Notes: a model not told the origin generated them from the letters alone. A stretch of DNA of 18,550 bases from Kiritimatiellia bacterium (GCA_024405255.1 JAKSOY010000073.1:1-18550); one strand, 5' to 3'; shown: positions 5,947 through 15,250, counted from the first letter of the stretch. Program-made: numbers and translations.

Positions 5947-8754
5947 TCATTGCTTTTTCAAATCAAGCAGACGGACTTCTCCGGAGGCGAGGTCGCAGGC
6001 GACGGGCGCGTAACCCGGCAACGTGGCGCGGAAGGTTCGGGGCGCATCGGACACATTGCCCAGCGCCAGCATCCTCTCGCCGCGGGGATTTTCCCAGAGG
6101 AAAGCATAGACCGACGGGAGCGTGGCCGGGGCGGATTTTCCGCGCACCTTCCACACCGTCTTGAACGGCGGACACGCCACCTCGTTCGCCACCTCGCCCA
6201 GCAGATGCCCTTCCGCGAAGAACTCCTTCTTCGACACGCGCAGGGCGGCCAGCTTGACCACGCATTCGAACTGATCGCGCTTCGCCGCCTCCAAGATCCA
6301 CGGACCGAACCAGCCGATCTGGCACCCCCAGAGCGTTTCGCGCATCTGGCACGAGCGGAAGCCCGCAAGGTCGTTGTTCGCATCCATCCAGCTGCCGAAC
6401 CAGGTCGTGTAACCGGAATAGACCGCCTGCAGGGCCGGAATGTCCGTATCTTGATCCGTCAACCACGTGAGATAGGCGTCGATGTTGTCCATGTACGGTT
6501 CGGCCGTATTCTCCGTCGTGAGCACCACTCCCTGCGCGGCGGCCTTCGCCTTGATGGGCGTGAGCAGCGTCCGATAGCCGTCCACCCAGTGGCGTCCGCC
6601 GCCGAGCGGATGATGATGCGTCGCATCGTAGCACGTCGCCGGTCGCGCCGCGCCGATCTGGTCGAGGTAGATGCCGTTCACGCCGCATTCATCCATTAGA
6701 CGCGAACAGATTTCATTCACCTTGCGTCCCCAATAGGGTTCGGCCACGCACATCGGCACGAGCCGACGCCGGGAAGCATACAATTCGATCCGCGGTTTCC
6801 CGTTCTCGTCCTTGGTGGCAAAGGGACGCGCCGCCGCGAAACTCGGAATGTCCATGTCCCAGAGGCGTCCGTTGATGTAGGGCATCACCAGAATGCCCTT
6901 CGCCTTCAAACGCGCCACCGCCTCGGCGAACCCCTTCTTGGTCGGGAAGTATTCGGGATACGTATGGTCAAAGGGAATCTCGTGCCAGCAATACCAGTGG
7001 ATGCCGAACGGCACCCGTCCGGCGACGCGCGCGTGGGCCTCGTTCGCCCACTTCTCCACCATCTCGGGCGTACCACTGAGATTGAGCCAGAAACCGTTCT
7101 CGACCAGGCGGCGCGGATAATCGGTGCGCGCGGCGATCGGACCCTTCCGCGTCCACGCCTGCTGCGTCGCCCAGGCGCGATAGCGCGCCGCCGCCTGCCA
7201 CCAGTCGCCCTTGAACGTCGAGACGACGACGGGGAATGTCGGCGCCCCCGCCTTGCCCGGTACGCCGGCATCGCTCGCCAGCGTCTCGAAGGACACATCC
7301 TGCCCCGGGGTCAACCGGAAGGACTTCGGCGTGGCGCCGTCGTCGCGCGCGGCGAAGTAGAGTCCCGCGCCCTCGCGCAGAAACGCCGCAAACTGCATCG
7401 GCATGGGGCTGCCCGGATAGGACGCAAACTTTCCCTGGCGGTTCTTGCGTATAAGCGCCATGCCCCAGTTGCCCGTCGGCCAATGTCCGCCCGGCATCGC
7501 CACATCGCCCGCCCCGGCCGAACTCACCCGCTCAAGATACGGATAGCAGGTTTCATACAGACCGTACACCTTGCTTCGATTCGCCACCTGGATGCGGAAC
7601 TCGAAGCCGTCGCCCGCCGTTTCGCGCGTCACCTCGCAGACGACGTCCACCACGCCCGGTTCATCCGCCAACGACAGCTTTTCCCACACGAAGCGAAGTC
7701 CGCTTACCGTCATCTCCACGCGTCCCGGCGGAACCGTCCGGCTCGCGAGTTCACACGCTTCGCCCGCCGCGCCTTTGCGGAACTGAAGCCGCCAGAGGCC
7801 CGGCACCTTCGCCCGCGTGCGTCCAAACACGACGCCCGTGGACTTATCCTCGAGCGAACGGCAGAGGAATCCGCTCGCCGCATCGGTGAACGTCAAACGC
7901 GACCGCGCCGTTTCGAGTTTCGGACCTTCCGCGGGCGGCGGTTTCGCCAGTCTCTCGAACTGGCGGCAATACCAGGCGGCGTCTTTCCCCGCCGGACCGA
8001 AATAGAGCTGTCCGTCGAAATGGCGCGTCGTCTCCGACTTCGGCATCGAACCGCGTGCCAAAACCGTATAATAGCAAAACTCGCGAGCGGCATCCCAACA
8101 TGAGACGTCGCCACCGCCCACGCCAACGGCATCCGTATCCGACGCCATCAGCGCCCAGTCGTCGCCACTGGACGGGCCGCCCACAGCGCCCTTCGCCTGG
8201 AACGGCACGCGCGCGGCGTCGGGTCCGAGCAGAAACGCGCGATAGGCCGGCTTGAAGTGGCTCAAGTGGAGGAAGTGCAGCTCCGTCCAGGGCTCCGCCT
8301 TTGCGGCGTCGCGCGTGACTTCGGCACTCACCCGCACGACAGGACTCGTCGCGCAATATTCGAACCGATAGACCGCCCGCGTTCCGTCCGGCGCCGGTTC
8401 GCCCTTTCCGTTGACGTAGCGCGAACGGCTCTCGACCACGACGCGGGTAGGTGTCTGTTCCACCACCCGCGCCGTCGCCAGCGGATCGTCCTTCAAGTTG
8501 TACATCCGCCGAGTACCGCGTTGGTACACGCGGTCGAAGAGGAAGAGCTCCTTGTCCACGTGGCCCGAGTGGAGAAACGTCACCTCCCGCGGCAACCCGC
8601 CGCCGCCCTTCTGCGGATGCGTCACTTCAAAGAACGACGTGCGCACCCGAATGCGCCCCGCCTCAGTGCGGCACAGTACCGAGTCCGTCTGGACGCCAAG
8701 CGCCTCAAGGACGAGAAGTGTGAGCGAAACGAGTTGAACGAGCCCTTTTTTCAT
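5947..8754 (-). CDS. Secreted DUF6259-family glycoside hydrolase-like protein
   Basis: 935 residues. The N-terminal 20 residues form a signal peptide (MKKGLVQLV...LEALG). Residues about 25-540 are beta-rich and probably form accessory beta-sandwich domains. From about 555 a TIM-barrel-like domain follows, with the blocks I associate with DUF6259: HWYCWHEIPFDHTYPEYFP (586-604), VMPYINGRLWDMD (623-635), GVNGIYLDQIG (691-701), HHHPLGGGRHW (713-723) and LTTENTAEPYMD (745-756). Asp698 after the GIYL strand and Glu748 or Glu752 in the next strand are plausible catalytic acids by analogy with TIM-barrel glycosidases; that is inference. A small C-terminal beta domain spans about 865-935. The preceding codon is TTG, but ATG at 8754 is the better start, 14 bases after the giant protein's stop. 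The AGAAGAAG before it is a weak ribosome binding site, so coupling to the giant is likely. The sugar target is unknown. Confidence 0.82.
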   Translation of the reverse strand: MKKGLVQLVSLTLLVLEALGVQTDSVLCRTEAGRIRVRTSFFEVTHPQKGGGGLPREVTFLHSGHVDKELFLFDRVYQRGTRRMYNLKDDPLATARVVEQTPTRVVVESRSRYVNGKGEPAPDGTRAVYRFEYCATSPVVRVSAEVTRDAAKAEPWTELHFLHLSHFKPAYRAFLLGPDAARVPFQAKGAVGGPSSGDDWALMASDTDAVGVGGGDVSCWDAAREFCYYTVLARGSMPKSETTRHFDGQLYFGPAGKDAAWYCRQFERLAKPPPAEGPKLETARSRLTFTDAASGFLCRSLEDKSTGVVFGRTRAKVPGLWRLQFRKGAAGEACELASRTVPPGRVEMTVSGLRFVWEKLSLADEPGVVDVVCEVTRETAGDGFEFRIQVANRSKVYGLYETCYPYLERVSSAGAGDVAMPGGHWPTGNWGMALIRKNRQGKFASYPGSPMPMQFAAFLREGAGLYFAARDDGATPKSFRLTPGQDVSFETLASDAGVPGKAGAPTFPVVVSTFKGDWWQAAARYRAWATQQAWTRKGPIAARTDYPRRLVENGFWLNLSGTPEMVEKWANEAHARVAGRVPFGIHWYCWHEIPFDHTYPEYFPTKKGFAEAVARLKAKGILVMPYINGRLWDMDIPSFAAARPFATKDENGKPRIELYASRRRLVPMCVAEPYWGRKVNEICSRLMDECGVNGIYLDQIGAARPATCYDATHHHPLGGGRHWVDGYRTLLTPIKAKAAAQGVVLTTENTAEPYMDNIDAYLTWLTDQDTDIPALQAVYSGYTTWFGSWMDANNDLAGFRSCQMRETLWGCQIGWFGPWILEAAKRDQFECVVKLAALRVSKKEFFAEGHLLGEVANEVACPPFKTVWKVRGKSAPATLPSVYAFLWENPRGERMLALGNVSDAPRTFRATLPGYAPVACDLASGEVRLLDLKKQ

Positions 8755-8768
8755 CAATGACTTCTTCT

Positions 8769-11700
8769 TTAGCGAATGAAAATGATCGTACTGTTCGAAA
8801 TGGCATAGAGTCCATCCTCGCGAACCTCGAGGAGTACGTCCGGACGCTTCTCAGCCGTGAAGGCGGCCTTGACGGCTGGCTCGTCCGTACCGGACGGTGT
8901 CCAGGCGATGAGCTTCTCCTCGTTTCGCACACGACGATCGCCAAGCATGATGCCGATAGTAGCGCCCTCCGCAAAAAGGAGTGTATGCGGCACCAAAGTC
9001 CGCTTCGTCGTACTCACCACGTCGAACGTGCCCGGAAAATCGCTCAGGTCGATCTTCGCGCCGTCGATGAGCGTGCAACCCGAGAAGCGCGTGGTCACCG
9101 GCTTAAAGGTACCATGCACAAAGATCGGTGACGTGTAACTGGTTGCATTGCCCTCGCCATTATCCTCTTCATCCGTCGTACAGACGATATAGTCGCCGAA
9201 ACGGACCTCTGTGACGTTTTTATTGACAATGAAGTTGCCGTGCACTTCCACCGTCGATGCCGAGAGGTCAACCGGTTTGTTGTAGCATTCGCACCACCGT
9301 CCGCGGAAGACGATCTTGCCGGGCGTCGAGGTGAGATTCGAGAGATAGATGGCGTAAGGGATGTTGACTTCGAGTTCGTGCCCTTGAAGGTCCAGCACCG
9401 TGGGGGCGTAGCCGCTGCCGATGAAACCGGTAATGGACGAACTGGTCATCGTGGCGTTCGAGGTGATGTTGACATGCGCGAGATGCGCCTTGCTCGCACC
9501 CGAGGCCACCGTTCCAATCGTCGAACGCAGTTCACCGCCGTCGAGCGTGAAAACGTAATCATAGAAATCGTAGTTGGAGGCAAGTTCGACCGCCGCACCC
9601 GCACGCACCGTGATTTCGCTCCCAAGCGCACCGAGTCGATGCGTCGTTCCGAGTCCCGTCAACTGCAGCACCCCGGCACGGATCTCCGTACCGCCGGCGT
9701 ATGTGGCACCGTCACGCTGGGGATAGAACGTGCCTTCGCCCGTCTTCACGAGCTTCACCGTACCCATGAGGTTGAGGTCCGTCGCCTGCCAGAACAGCTG
9801 AGCGCCCGCAGGGACATCCACCACGACGGATCCGCCCACCTCGCCAGAGGCGCGCGCAAAACCAGCCGTGAACACGCCGGTACCGTTGTTCGGATAGAAG
9901 ACATCGTTGGCCAGATCGAGAAGTCCGAGTTCATCCGTCGCCATTTTACGTACCGGCACGAAGTCGCGCACGGCCACGCGCTCGCCATCGACGAGATCGG
10001 TGAGTTTGAGCGAGTAGAGCGACATCTGCGCATACTTCACCGCATTGTTAGCGCCCAAACCGCCGAAGATACCGATCGGCTGCGCGGAGACCGTCGCCGA
10101 CGCCGCAACTGAGTAGTCGGCATAGGGTATGTCGTTGCCCTTGACATACACGCGGTTGTAAACCGTATTGACTTCACGGCCGAACTGCGCCACATAGCGC
10201 GTGTTGAGCGTGAGCGGCGTAGCCGACGTGCTGCCGGAGCGATTGTTGCCGTAGTCGAAGAGCACGCCCTTCTCATAGTCGAAGAATCGCCAGTCGACGT
10301 TGTCGTTGTTCTGATTGTTGACGCCAACCGTAATGTCGCCCGTATGGGCATGCGAGGCGAAGTCCATTTCCGCCTGCAACGTCGACGACGCCAACACCTC
10401 GGTGTTGATCCACTGCGTACCCGTGGAACGAATGAAGTCAAGACGCTGATAGACACCGTCCGTGATCGTGCCCGTACCCGCGAGCGAGGCAAGGCGAAGC
10501 GTGTGTCCCGCAAGATTGACCTTGAAGTCGATCGGCAGGTTGAGTCCGCGCCAATCGCAGTCCGCCGTCAACGTCACTTCGCTCCGCTCAAGCTGGATAT
10601 CACGGAAGAACAGGGTCTGTCCCGCCGGGAAGTTGAAGTCCGTCGTCGCACCGAGAACGATCGTCGTCACGTTGGTCGGCAGCATGCCGTCGATCGGCTG
10701 GCCGGCCGCATTGAAGCAGACCCAGTTCGCCGGGTCGTCGACACGCGTACGGTCGCCCGCACCCGTCCACTGCGCCGTCAGCGGGATCGCGGGCGGCAAC
10801 GTGGCGACGAGCGTGCCGTTCTCCACGCTCAGCGTCGCCTCGAGGCCGTACACCGTGAACTTCTCCGCATCCGCCGCCGTCAGGTTGTTGGCGGAAAGGA
10901 GCGCCAACTTGCCCGACTCGCTGAACGTACCCCAGCCCGAGGGCGTGAGATCGACAATCACGGGATTCTCCACGCTTGCTTCCGCAAGGTTGATCGTCGT
11001 CGCGGACACACGATCGTAACCTCCCGGCGTCACATCAAACGCAAGGCGCGTACCGCCCGCCAACGTAAGCGTACCCGACACGCTGGTCGTACGCGCCACG
11101 CCGTCGCGCAGGGAGAAACACCCTTCCGCGACATCGAGCGTCGTGAAGGAGGTCACGAGCCCCATCTGGATCGTCCCGGACCCTTCCTTCCGCACATTCG
11201 CAACCGCGAAAGCGTCTTCCACCTCGATCACGCCGTCATAGACGACGACGCCGTTTTCAGTGGGATTGAACGCATAGCCGTATCGAAGCGGTTCGCCGAC
11301 ATCCAGTGACGTTCCCATGGCAGGATAGAACTTGCCCGACTTATCGTCCAGCAGGCCGACTTCGCCTTCCGCCGAACGGTACGGCACGAGCCGCGCATCC
11401 CACGTCACCGGCCACGGGCGCGCTCCCTCGCCGGCGGCCTTGCCGAGATCGAGCGAATAGAAGCGATAGCTCGAGGCCTTACCGCCGCCAATGACATCGA
11501 ACACCGCGAGCTGGTTGTCGGCCGAGCCGGTCACCGCCCGCGAGACCGAAAGCGACTGCATCACGTTGGAGCCGACTTTCTTGATCACCGCCAAGTCGTC
11601 GTCACCGAGCTCGAACGTATAGCGGGCATTCGGGTCGGGCAGTCCCGCCGAGTTGAACGCGTTGCCGGAGCCATGGAAATAGAAGAGGTTGTTCTGCTGG

Positions 11701-14700
11701 TTGAAGAGGTAGCAGCTCCCCGTCCAGGCAAGCCCGAAGAACGCCGTTCCATTCGCGTATACGGGCTTGCCGAACGAGAACTTCACCACGGTGTTCGTAT
11801 CCATCGGATAGTCAGTCAGCACTCGCTGCTTGCCGGTCGACTCCGCATAGTTGAGATACGCCCCGGTCACGCAGGGTCCCTGGAACTGTCCCTCGCCCTC
11901 GTTGCCGAAGAAGCGCCCTTCCACGAAATCCCACAGACCCAGTTCGCCCGCCGGATTGCGGCACGGCACGAAGTAGCGTTGCAGTTCACCCTCATATGCG
12001 ATGCGCATTTCGTGGAACGCATACTGGCAGGCATGGTTAAGGTCGCCCTTGGTCGAAAACAGGTTCAACGTGCGATCCAATCCGTTGAACGTCATCTGCG
12101 TATGACGGACTTGCGGCTCCTCGAGATCGCTGCGCGTGAGCCGGCCGTAGGTGTCCGCACCCACGAGGAAACGGCACGTGGCCTCGATCGGCGGGATGTC
12201 AAACCGCACGGCCGTGGCAGGGCCGTGGAAATAGAGGACGGGCGACTGAATATCCAGCATGAAGCGCGAATTCTCCCACTTGTCCTGGCCGAAGAGCGCC
12301 TTGTGGTCGACTTGCGAGAGTCCGCTAAAGCGGAAGTCGATGGACGACAACTCCCAGATTTCCGTCCCCGTATTGAGGAACTGGCGTCCCGTGGAGCGGA
12401 TGAATTCTAGGCGCTGGTAGCCGGCAGGCATGGTCTGTGCGCCGATGACGAGCAGCACCCCCGTCGCCGTCGTCTCCAGCGTACGCGTCGCGCCATCCGT
12501 TCCCACGGCACATCCATCGGCCAGGGCAATCGATCCGCCCGCAAGCGAGAAGGACTGCGCCGAAATGAGCGCGTAAGTGCCTTCCGCCAAGGCCGGGGGC
12601 AACGTCACCGTCACGGGTCCCGTCACCGTGGCGGCACCCGCCACCTTGATTTCCGGCGTACCTTCGCCCAGCGTGGCGAATGCCAATGTGCCGCCCGCGA
12701 GCTGTAGCGCGCCGCAGCGGATTTCCTGTACGGCCGTTTCGGCCACGGCGAGCGTGCCCGCCGACCAGGTGAGCGTGCCGGTGAGGTCAACGCCATTCAC
12801 CGTTGTGCGTTCCGCCGTCTGCGTGTAGTCGGTACCCGTAATCGCCGCCGGCAGACCGGCCCCGAACGTGCCACCCGAATTCCGTCCGACGAACGTGCCG
12901 CTCACGCGTTCATAGAAGCCGATCTCGCCGTCCGCCTCACGCAGCACAGGCACATAGTCGCGCTCAATGCGCAAGACCCCGTCGTCGATCTTCGTGGCAA
13001 TCCGGCAGCCATGGATGCGCGAATTACCCGCAAAAGACGTTGAACCATTCTGGCAGATTGCAAAGAGATAGATCGGTCTCCCCGGTTCCGCGCCCGCGCC
13101 CACATCCATGTACTGTCCGTCGACCAGGCACGGACCATTCTTCTCCAGATGGACCTGATAGGGCGTGTCGATCGCCACGGGGATGGACGAAGTCGATTCC
13201 GTCGCCCGAACGGCGGAATAGTGCCACGTGGCACCGTTCTTCGTGTAGATCCAACCGCCGAACTGGTGCGTGTGACCGGCGCCATAACGCCCACCCATAT
13301 AGGAATACCAAGCGCCTTCACCCGGCAACACAGGGAACGACACCGTCATGTCGACCACGGTCTGCGGACTCACGTATACACCCGTGTCAACGATCTGCGA
13401 AGCGGACGATTCCACAAAATCCAGACGACGGTAGCCCGCCGGCAGCTCCGGCTCGGCCGGCGCGGCATCCGCGACGAACACGAGATTGCCATCCGCCACC
13501 TCCAGATGCGCGGGCGTCTCCGACTTGAGCGTGAACTTCGCAAGGTCCGCCGCCGTGAGTGCACCGCCCGTGAGGAGCGTGTGCGAACCCGTGAGCGTAC
13601 GGCCGTAGGCGCGCGTTTCAATCTTGATCGGATGTTCGGCATTGGCATCGACGAGCGCGAGCGACGACGCCGCGAGCGCATCGTTCTGCGCATCGATCAC
13701 ATCGAAGACGAGGCGGGTTCCGCCCTTGAGCGTCAACGCGCCCGCCACGGTCGTCGTGCGGGAGACGCCATCGGCCAACGACAGCGTGCCTTCCGCCACC
13801 GTCAGCGTCGGGAATGCTGTCCGCGCACCGGCGTTCAACACATGGCGCGAGGTCTTCTCGACCGCCGTGTAGGCCGTCAGGCTGTCCTCGTCGGTCAAGG
13901 TACCGGAACGCGCACGAAGCGTCGTCCCTTCGGTCGTATAGGCATAACCGAAGACGAATCCACCTTTCACGCCCGTATTGGGCTTGAAGTCGCCCGTCAC
14001 CTTGTCGAAGAGACCATACCGGCCGTCGTCGTTCCGATACGGCACGAAGTCGTGCGTCGTCACGCGCTCGCCCGAACCGTTCTTGTCCGTGAAGCGCAGC
14101 GAGTAGAGCGTCATCGCAAACGGCTTTGCGCCGCTCTTGTTGCCGCCGAACACGCCGATCGTCCCCGCCGCGAACGGATTGGTGCCCACCGCCGCCGTGT
14201 AGCGTTCCGACTGCTCCCCGGTCTTCAGGTTCGTGAACTGGGCAAAGGTGTTCGTGTCGTCGCAGCCGAATTCCAGCAGACCGTGAATGCCGTTCAGCTT
14301 GTCCTTCGGACCGATGCGGATCTGACTTGCGGTCGCACTCCCCGTACCGCCGCAGTCGAAATAGAAACCGTTGGCGTGGGTGAACATACGCCAGGAATAG
14401 GGATCGCTCTGGCCCCACATGCCCATCGAGATATCGCCCGTATCTGCGAGCGGCGTAAAGTCGAGCGCGACTTGCAGGGAATAGGTCGGCGTCACGCCCG
14501 TGTCGATGAACGGACCCGCGAGACCACCATTCAGGAATCGCGTGGACGCACTCAGATAGTTGAACATCACTGCGCCTTCATCGGATCCGATGAGTTCGTC
14601 CTCACCAGTGCTTCCATAGAACGTACCGTTCACCTTGTCCCACAAGCCCGCCACGCCGGCCGGATTCCGGCACGGCACAAAATCGCGCAACAACGCGCGC

Positions 14701-15239
14701 TGCGACCGATCGCCGTCCACGAAGTCCCAGCATTTGAGTCCGTACACGGCCTGCTGGCCGAATCCGCGAAACGCGCGGAAACGGCCCGACGCGATCCGAT
14801 CCACCAAAGCGGCCTGATAGCTTGCAACCGACGCCCCTGTGGCCTGAACCTCGGCGGCAACATAGACCGTGCCGTTGGTCACGCCGAACCGGAGAACATA
14901 GCGCGTGTCCAAGGCGAGCCGTCCGGCCGCCTGATTGCCCAAGCGCGTATTGCCGCAGTCGAAGATGAGACCATTCTCATAGTTCATGAACCGCCAGTCG
15001 TTGGCATCGAGTCCGTCAATGGCGCCGAAACTGACCTCGCCGTGGTAGTTGTGGAACACGACATCGGCCTCGACCTGCAACGATTCGGAAACCGGCACCC
15101 CCGTGTCGAGATCCTGGTAGCCGTCCGACGCCACCCAGGCAAGCGGCGTGTAGTCGCCCGGCAACGCCACCTCAGCGGAGGCCACACCGCACACGGCGAC
15201 ACAGCTCAGCGCAATGAATCCAAACAATGTCTTCTTCAT
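8769..15239 (-). CDS. Giant secreted modular surface protein with six jelly-roll-like modules
   Basis: 2156 residues. Residues 1-22 are a Sec signal peptide cut at VASA|EV. Order of parts: module D1 (26-222), D2 (225-429), beta-strand block H1 (476-591), D3 (599-795), H2 (820-935), D4 (937-1122), D5 (1123-1316), H3 (1362-1480), WTGA/CDWRG module (1489-1594), D6 (1595-1794), a PATR-type strand repeat (1827-1860, core KTGEGTF...GGTEIRAGVLQL) and a C-terminal domain (about 1986-2156) ending TIIFIR at the stop. D modules begin like GYxRLDFIxSTGxQxxxTG and end like RDFVPCRNPxGxxGLWD..xGxFYGN; I read them as concanavalin-like jelly rolls, probably glycan-binding or structural. There is no outer-membrane barrel, PEP-CTERM or LPXTG signal. 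The ATG has AGGGGAG 4 bases upstream. The frame is intact throughout, which argues for selection. Its likely place is the cell surface; its ligand is unknown. Confidence 0.9.
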   Translation of the reverse strand: MKKTLFGFIALSCVAVCGVASAEVALPGDYTPLAWVASDGYQDLDTGVPVSESLQVEADVVFHNYHGEVSFGAIDGLDANDWRFMNYENGLIFDCGNTRLGNQAAGRLALDTRYVLRFGVTNGTVYVAAEVQATGASVASYQAALVDRIASGRFRAFRGFGQQAVYGLKCWDFVDGDRSQRALLRDFVPCRNPAGVAGLWDKVNGTFYGSTGEDELIGSDEGAVMFNYLSASTRFLNGGLAGPFIDTGVTPTYSLQVALDFTPLADTGDISMGMWGQSDPYSWRMFTHANGFYFDCGGTGSATASQIRIGPKDKLNGIHGLLEFGCDDTNTFAQFTNLKTGEQSERYTAAVGTNPFAAGTIGVFGGNKSGAKPFAMTLYSLRFTDKNGSGERVTTHDFVPYRNDDGRYGLFDKVTGDFKPNTGVKGGFVFGYAYTTEGTTLRARSGTLTDEDSLTAYTAVEKTSRHVLNAGARTAFPTLTVAEGTLSLADGVSRTTTVAGALTLKGGTRLVFDVIDAQNDALAASSLALVDANAEHPIKIETRAYGRTLTGSHTLLTGGALTAADLAKFTLKSETPAHLEVADGNLVFVADAAPAEPELPAGYRRLDFVESSASQIVDTGVYVSPQTVVDMTVSFPVLPGEGAWYSYMGGRYGAGHTHQFGGWIYTKNGATWHYSAVRATESTSSIPVAIDTPYQVHLEKNGPCLVDGQYMDVGAGAEPGRPIYLFAICQNGSTSFAGNSRIHGCRIATKIDDGVLRIERDYVPVLREADGEIGFYERVSGTFVGRNSGGTFGAGLPAAITGTDYTQTAERTTVNGVDLTGTLTWSAGTLAVAETAVQEIRCGALQLAGGTLAFATLGEGTPEIKVAGAATVTGPVTVTLPPALAEGTYALISAQSFSLAGGSIALADGCAVGTDGATRTLETTATGVLLVIGAQTMPAGYQRLEFIRSTGRQFLNTGTEIWELSSIDFRFSGLSQVDHKALFGQDKWENSRFMLDIQSPVLYFHGPATAVRFDIPPIEATCRFLVGADTYGRLTRSDLEEPQVRHTQMTFNGLDRTLNLFSTKGDLNHACQYAFHEMRIAYEGELQRYFVPCRNPAGELGLWDFVEGRFFGNEGEGQFQGPCVTGAYLNYAESTGKQRVLTDYPMDTNTVVKFSFGKPVYANGTAFFGLAWTGSCYLFNQQNNLFYFHGSGNAFNSAGLPDPNARYTFELGDDDLAVIKKVGSNVMQSLSVSRAVTGSADNQLAVFDVIGGGKASSYRFYSLDLGKAAGEGARPWPVTWDARLVPYRSAEGEVGLLDDKSGKFYPAMGTSLDVGEPLRYGYAFNPTENGVVVYDGVIEVEDAFAVANVRKEGSGTIQMGLVTSFTTLDVAEGCFSLRDGVARTTSVSGTLTLAGGTRLAFDVTPGGYDRVSATTINLAEASVENPVIVDLTPSGWGTFSESGKLALLSANNLTAADAEKFTVYGLEATLSVENGTLVATLPPAIPLTAQWTGAGDRTRVDDPANWVCFNAAGQPIDGMLPTNVTTIVLGATTDFNFPAGQTLFFRDIQLERSEVTLTADCDWRGLNLPIDFKVNLAGHTLRLASLAGTGTITDGVYQRLDFIRSTGTQWINTEVLASSTLQAEMDFASHAHTGDITVGVNNQNNDNVDWRFFDYEKGVLFDYGNNRSGSTSATPLTLNTRYVAQFGREVNTVYNRVYVKGNDIPYADYSVAASATVSAQPIGIFGGLGANNAVKYAQMSLYSLKLTDLVDGERVAVRDFVPVRKMATDELGLLDLANDVFYPNNGTGVFTAGFARASGEVGGSVVVDVPAGAQLFWQATDLNLMGTVKLVKTGEGTFYPQRDGATYAGGTEIRAGVLQLTGLGTTHRLGALGSEITVRAGAAVELASNYDFYDYVFTLDGGELRSTIGTVASGASKAHLAHVNITSNATMTSSSITGFIGSGYAPTVLDLQGHELEVNIPYAIYLSNLTSTPGKIVFRGRWCECYNKPVDLSASTVEVHGNFIVNKNVTEVRFGDYIVCTTDEEDNGEGNATSYTSPIFVHGTFKPVTTRFSGCTLIDGAKIDLSDFPGTFDVVSTTKRTLVPHTLLFAEGATIGIMLGDRRVRNEEKLIAWTPSGTDEPAVKAAFTAEKRPDVLLEVREDGLYAISNSTIIFIR
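8772..9284 (-). repeat. Shared C-terminal domain of the giants (copy in the complete giant)
   Basis: Contains GTFKPVTTRFSGCT and IDGAKIDL (residues 2043-2065), then LGDRR...EEKLIAW, and ends DGLYAISNSTIIFIR at the stop codon. It matches both copies in the neighbouring giant in order and spacing, including a conserved Cys in GCT. Confidence 0.75.
9660..9761 (-). repeat. PATR-type autotransporter-associated strand repeat
   Basis: Pattern (V)KLVKTGEGTF....YAGGTEIRAGVLQL, which fits the passenger-associated transport repeat family (TIGR02601/PF12951 type). It is known mainly in beta-helical secreted proteins. Two matching copies sit in the neighbouring giant. Confidence 0.7.
9858..10457 (-). repeat. 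Jelly-roll-like module D6
   Basis: Last copy. It opens at GVYQRLDFIRSTGTQWIN and closes at RDFVPVRKMATDELGLLDLA. Its core DWRFFDYEKGVLFDYGN matches D1, so the C-terminal copy is related to the N-terminal one rather than to the nearer D5. Confidence 0.75.
10458..10775 (-). repeat. WTGA/CDWRG module of the complete giant
   Basis: Starts at AQWTGAGD, with NWVC, TTIVLG and LTADCDWRGLNL in order, and ends near LAGTGTIT. Two further copies lie in the neighbouring giant. I do not know a named family for it. Confidence 0.7.
10542..10573 (-). repeat. DNA-level repeat shared by the two giants (copy 2)
   Basis: Partner of 16437-16468, with one mismatch in 32 bases. Both lie in the WTGA/CDWRG modules. 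Confidence 0.8.
10800..11156 (-). repeat. Beta-strand block H3
   Basis: Close relative of H1 (27 of 37 positions identical in the best stretch; both continue into a LTAAD.(A/E)KFT segment). It precedes the WTGA/CDWRG module. Confidence 0.6.
11292..11873 (-). repeat. Jelly-roll-like module D5
   Basis: Joined directly to D4, again without the PAGY leader (AYLNYAESTGKQ). Closes at ARLVPYRSAEGEVGLLDDK. D4-D5 repeats the leader/no-leader doublet layout of D1-D2. Confidence 0.7.
11874..12431 (-). repeat. Jelly-roll-like module D4
   Basis: Opens at MPAGYQRLEFIRSTGRQFLN and closes at RYFVPCRNPAGELGLWDFV. It shares an LYFHG core with D5, which sets these two apart from D1, D2 and D6. Confidence 0.75.
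12435..12782 (-). repeat. Beta-strand block H2
   Basis: Spacer between D3 and D4 (LTGTLTWSAGTLAVAETAV onward). It resembles H1 and H3 in pattern but only weakly in sequence. Confidence 0.45.
12855..13445 (-). repeat. Jelly-roll-like module D3
   Basis: Stand-alone copy. It opens at LPAGYRRLDFVESSASQIVD and closes at RDYVPVLREADGEIGFYERV. It is the most divergent of the six in the middle (YMGGRYGAGHTHQFGGW). Confidence 0.7.
13467..13814 (-). repeat. Beta-strand block H1
   Basis: Ser/Thr/Ala-rich block between D2 and D3. In the stretch that begins TLTVAEGTLSLADG (residues 478-514) I count 27 identities in 37 positions with block H3 (1367-1403). The pattern fits a beta-helix or strand-repeat spacer. 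Confidence 0.6.
13953..14567 (-). repeat. Jelly-roll-like module D2
   Basis: Joined to D1 with almost no linker, and it lacks the LPAGY leader. Marks are PFIDTGVTPTYSLQV, YSWRMF....GFYFDCGG, IGVFGGNKSG and HDFVPYRNDDGRYGLFDKV. The IG(V/I)FGG...LYSL(R/K)(F/L)TD stretch is shared with D6. Confidence 0.75.
14574..15164 (-). repeat. Jelly-roll-like module D1
   Basis: First of six copies. It opens at LPGDYTPLAWVASDGYQDLDTG and closes at RDFVPCRNPAGVAGLWDKV. It shares the DWRF(M/F).YE.G..FD.GN core with D6, so these two belong to one subgroup. Confidence 0.75.
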
Positions 15240-15243
15240 TTTG

Positions 15244-15250
15244 CTCCCCT
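15244..15250 (-). promoter_or_regulatory. Ribosome binding site of the complete giant
   Basis: AGGGGAG on the minus strand, 4 bases before the ATG at 15239. It is the most purine-rich ribosome binding site in the window. Confidence 0.7.

Noticed and set aside
8769..15239. Calling the complete giant an autotransporter
   Set aside because: The PATR-type repeat is typical of passengers, but there is no C-terminal beta-barrel or terminal aromatic residue; the protein ends in Arg.
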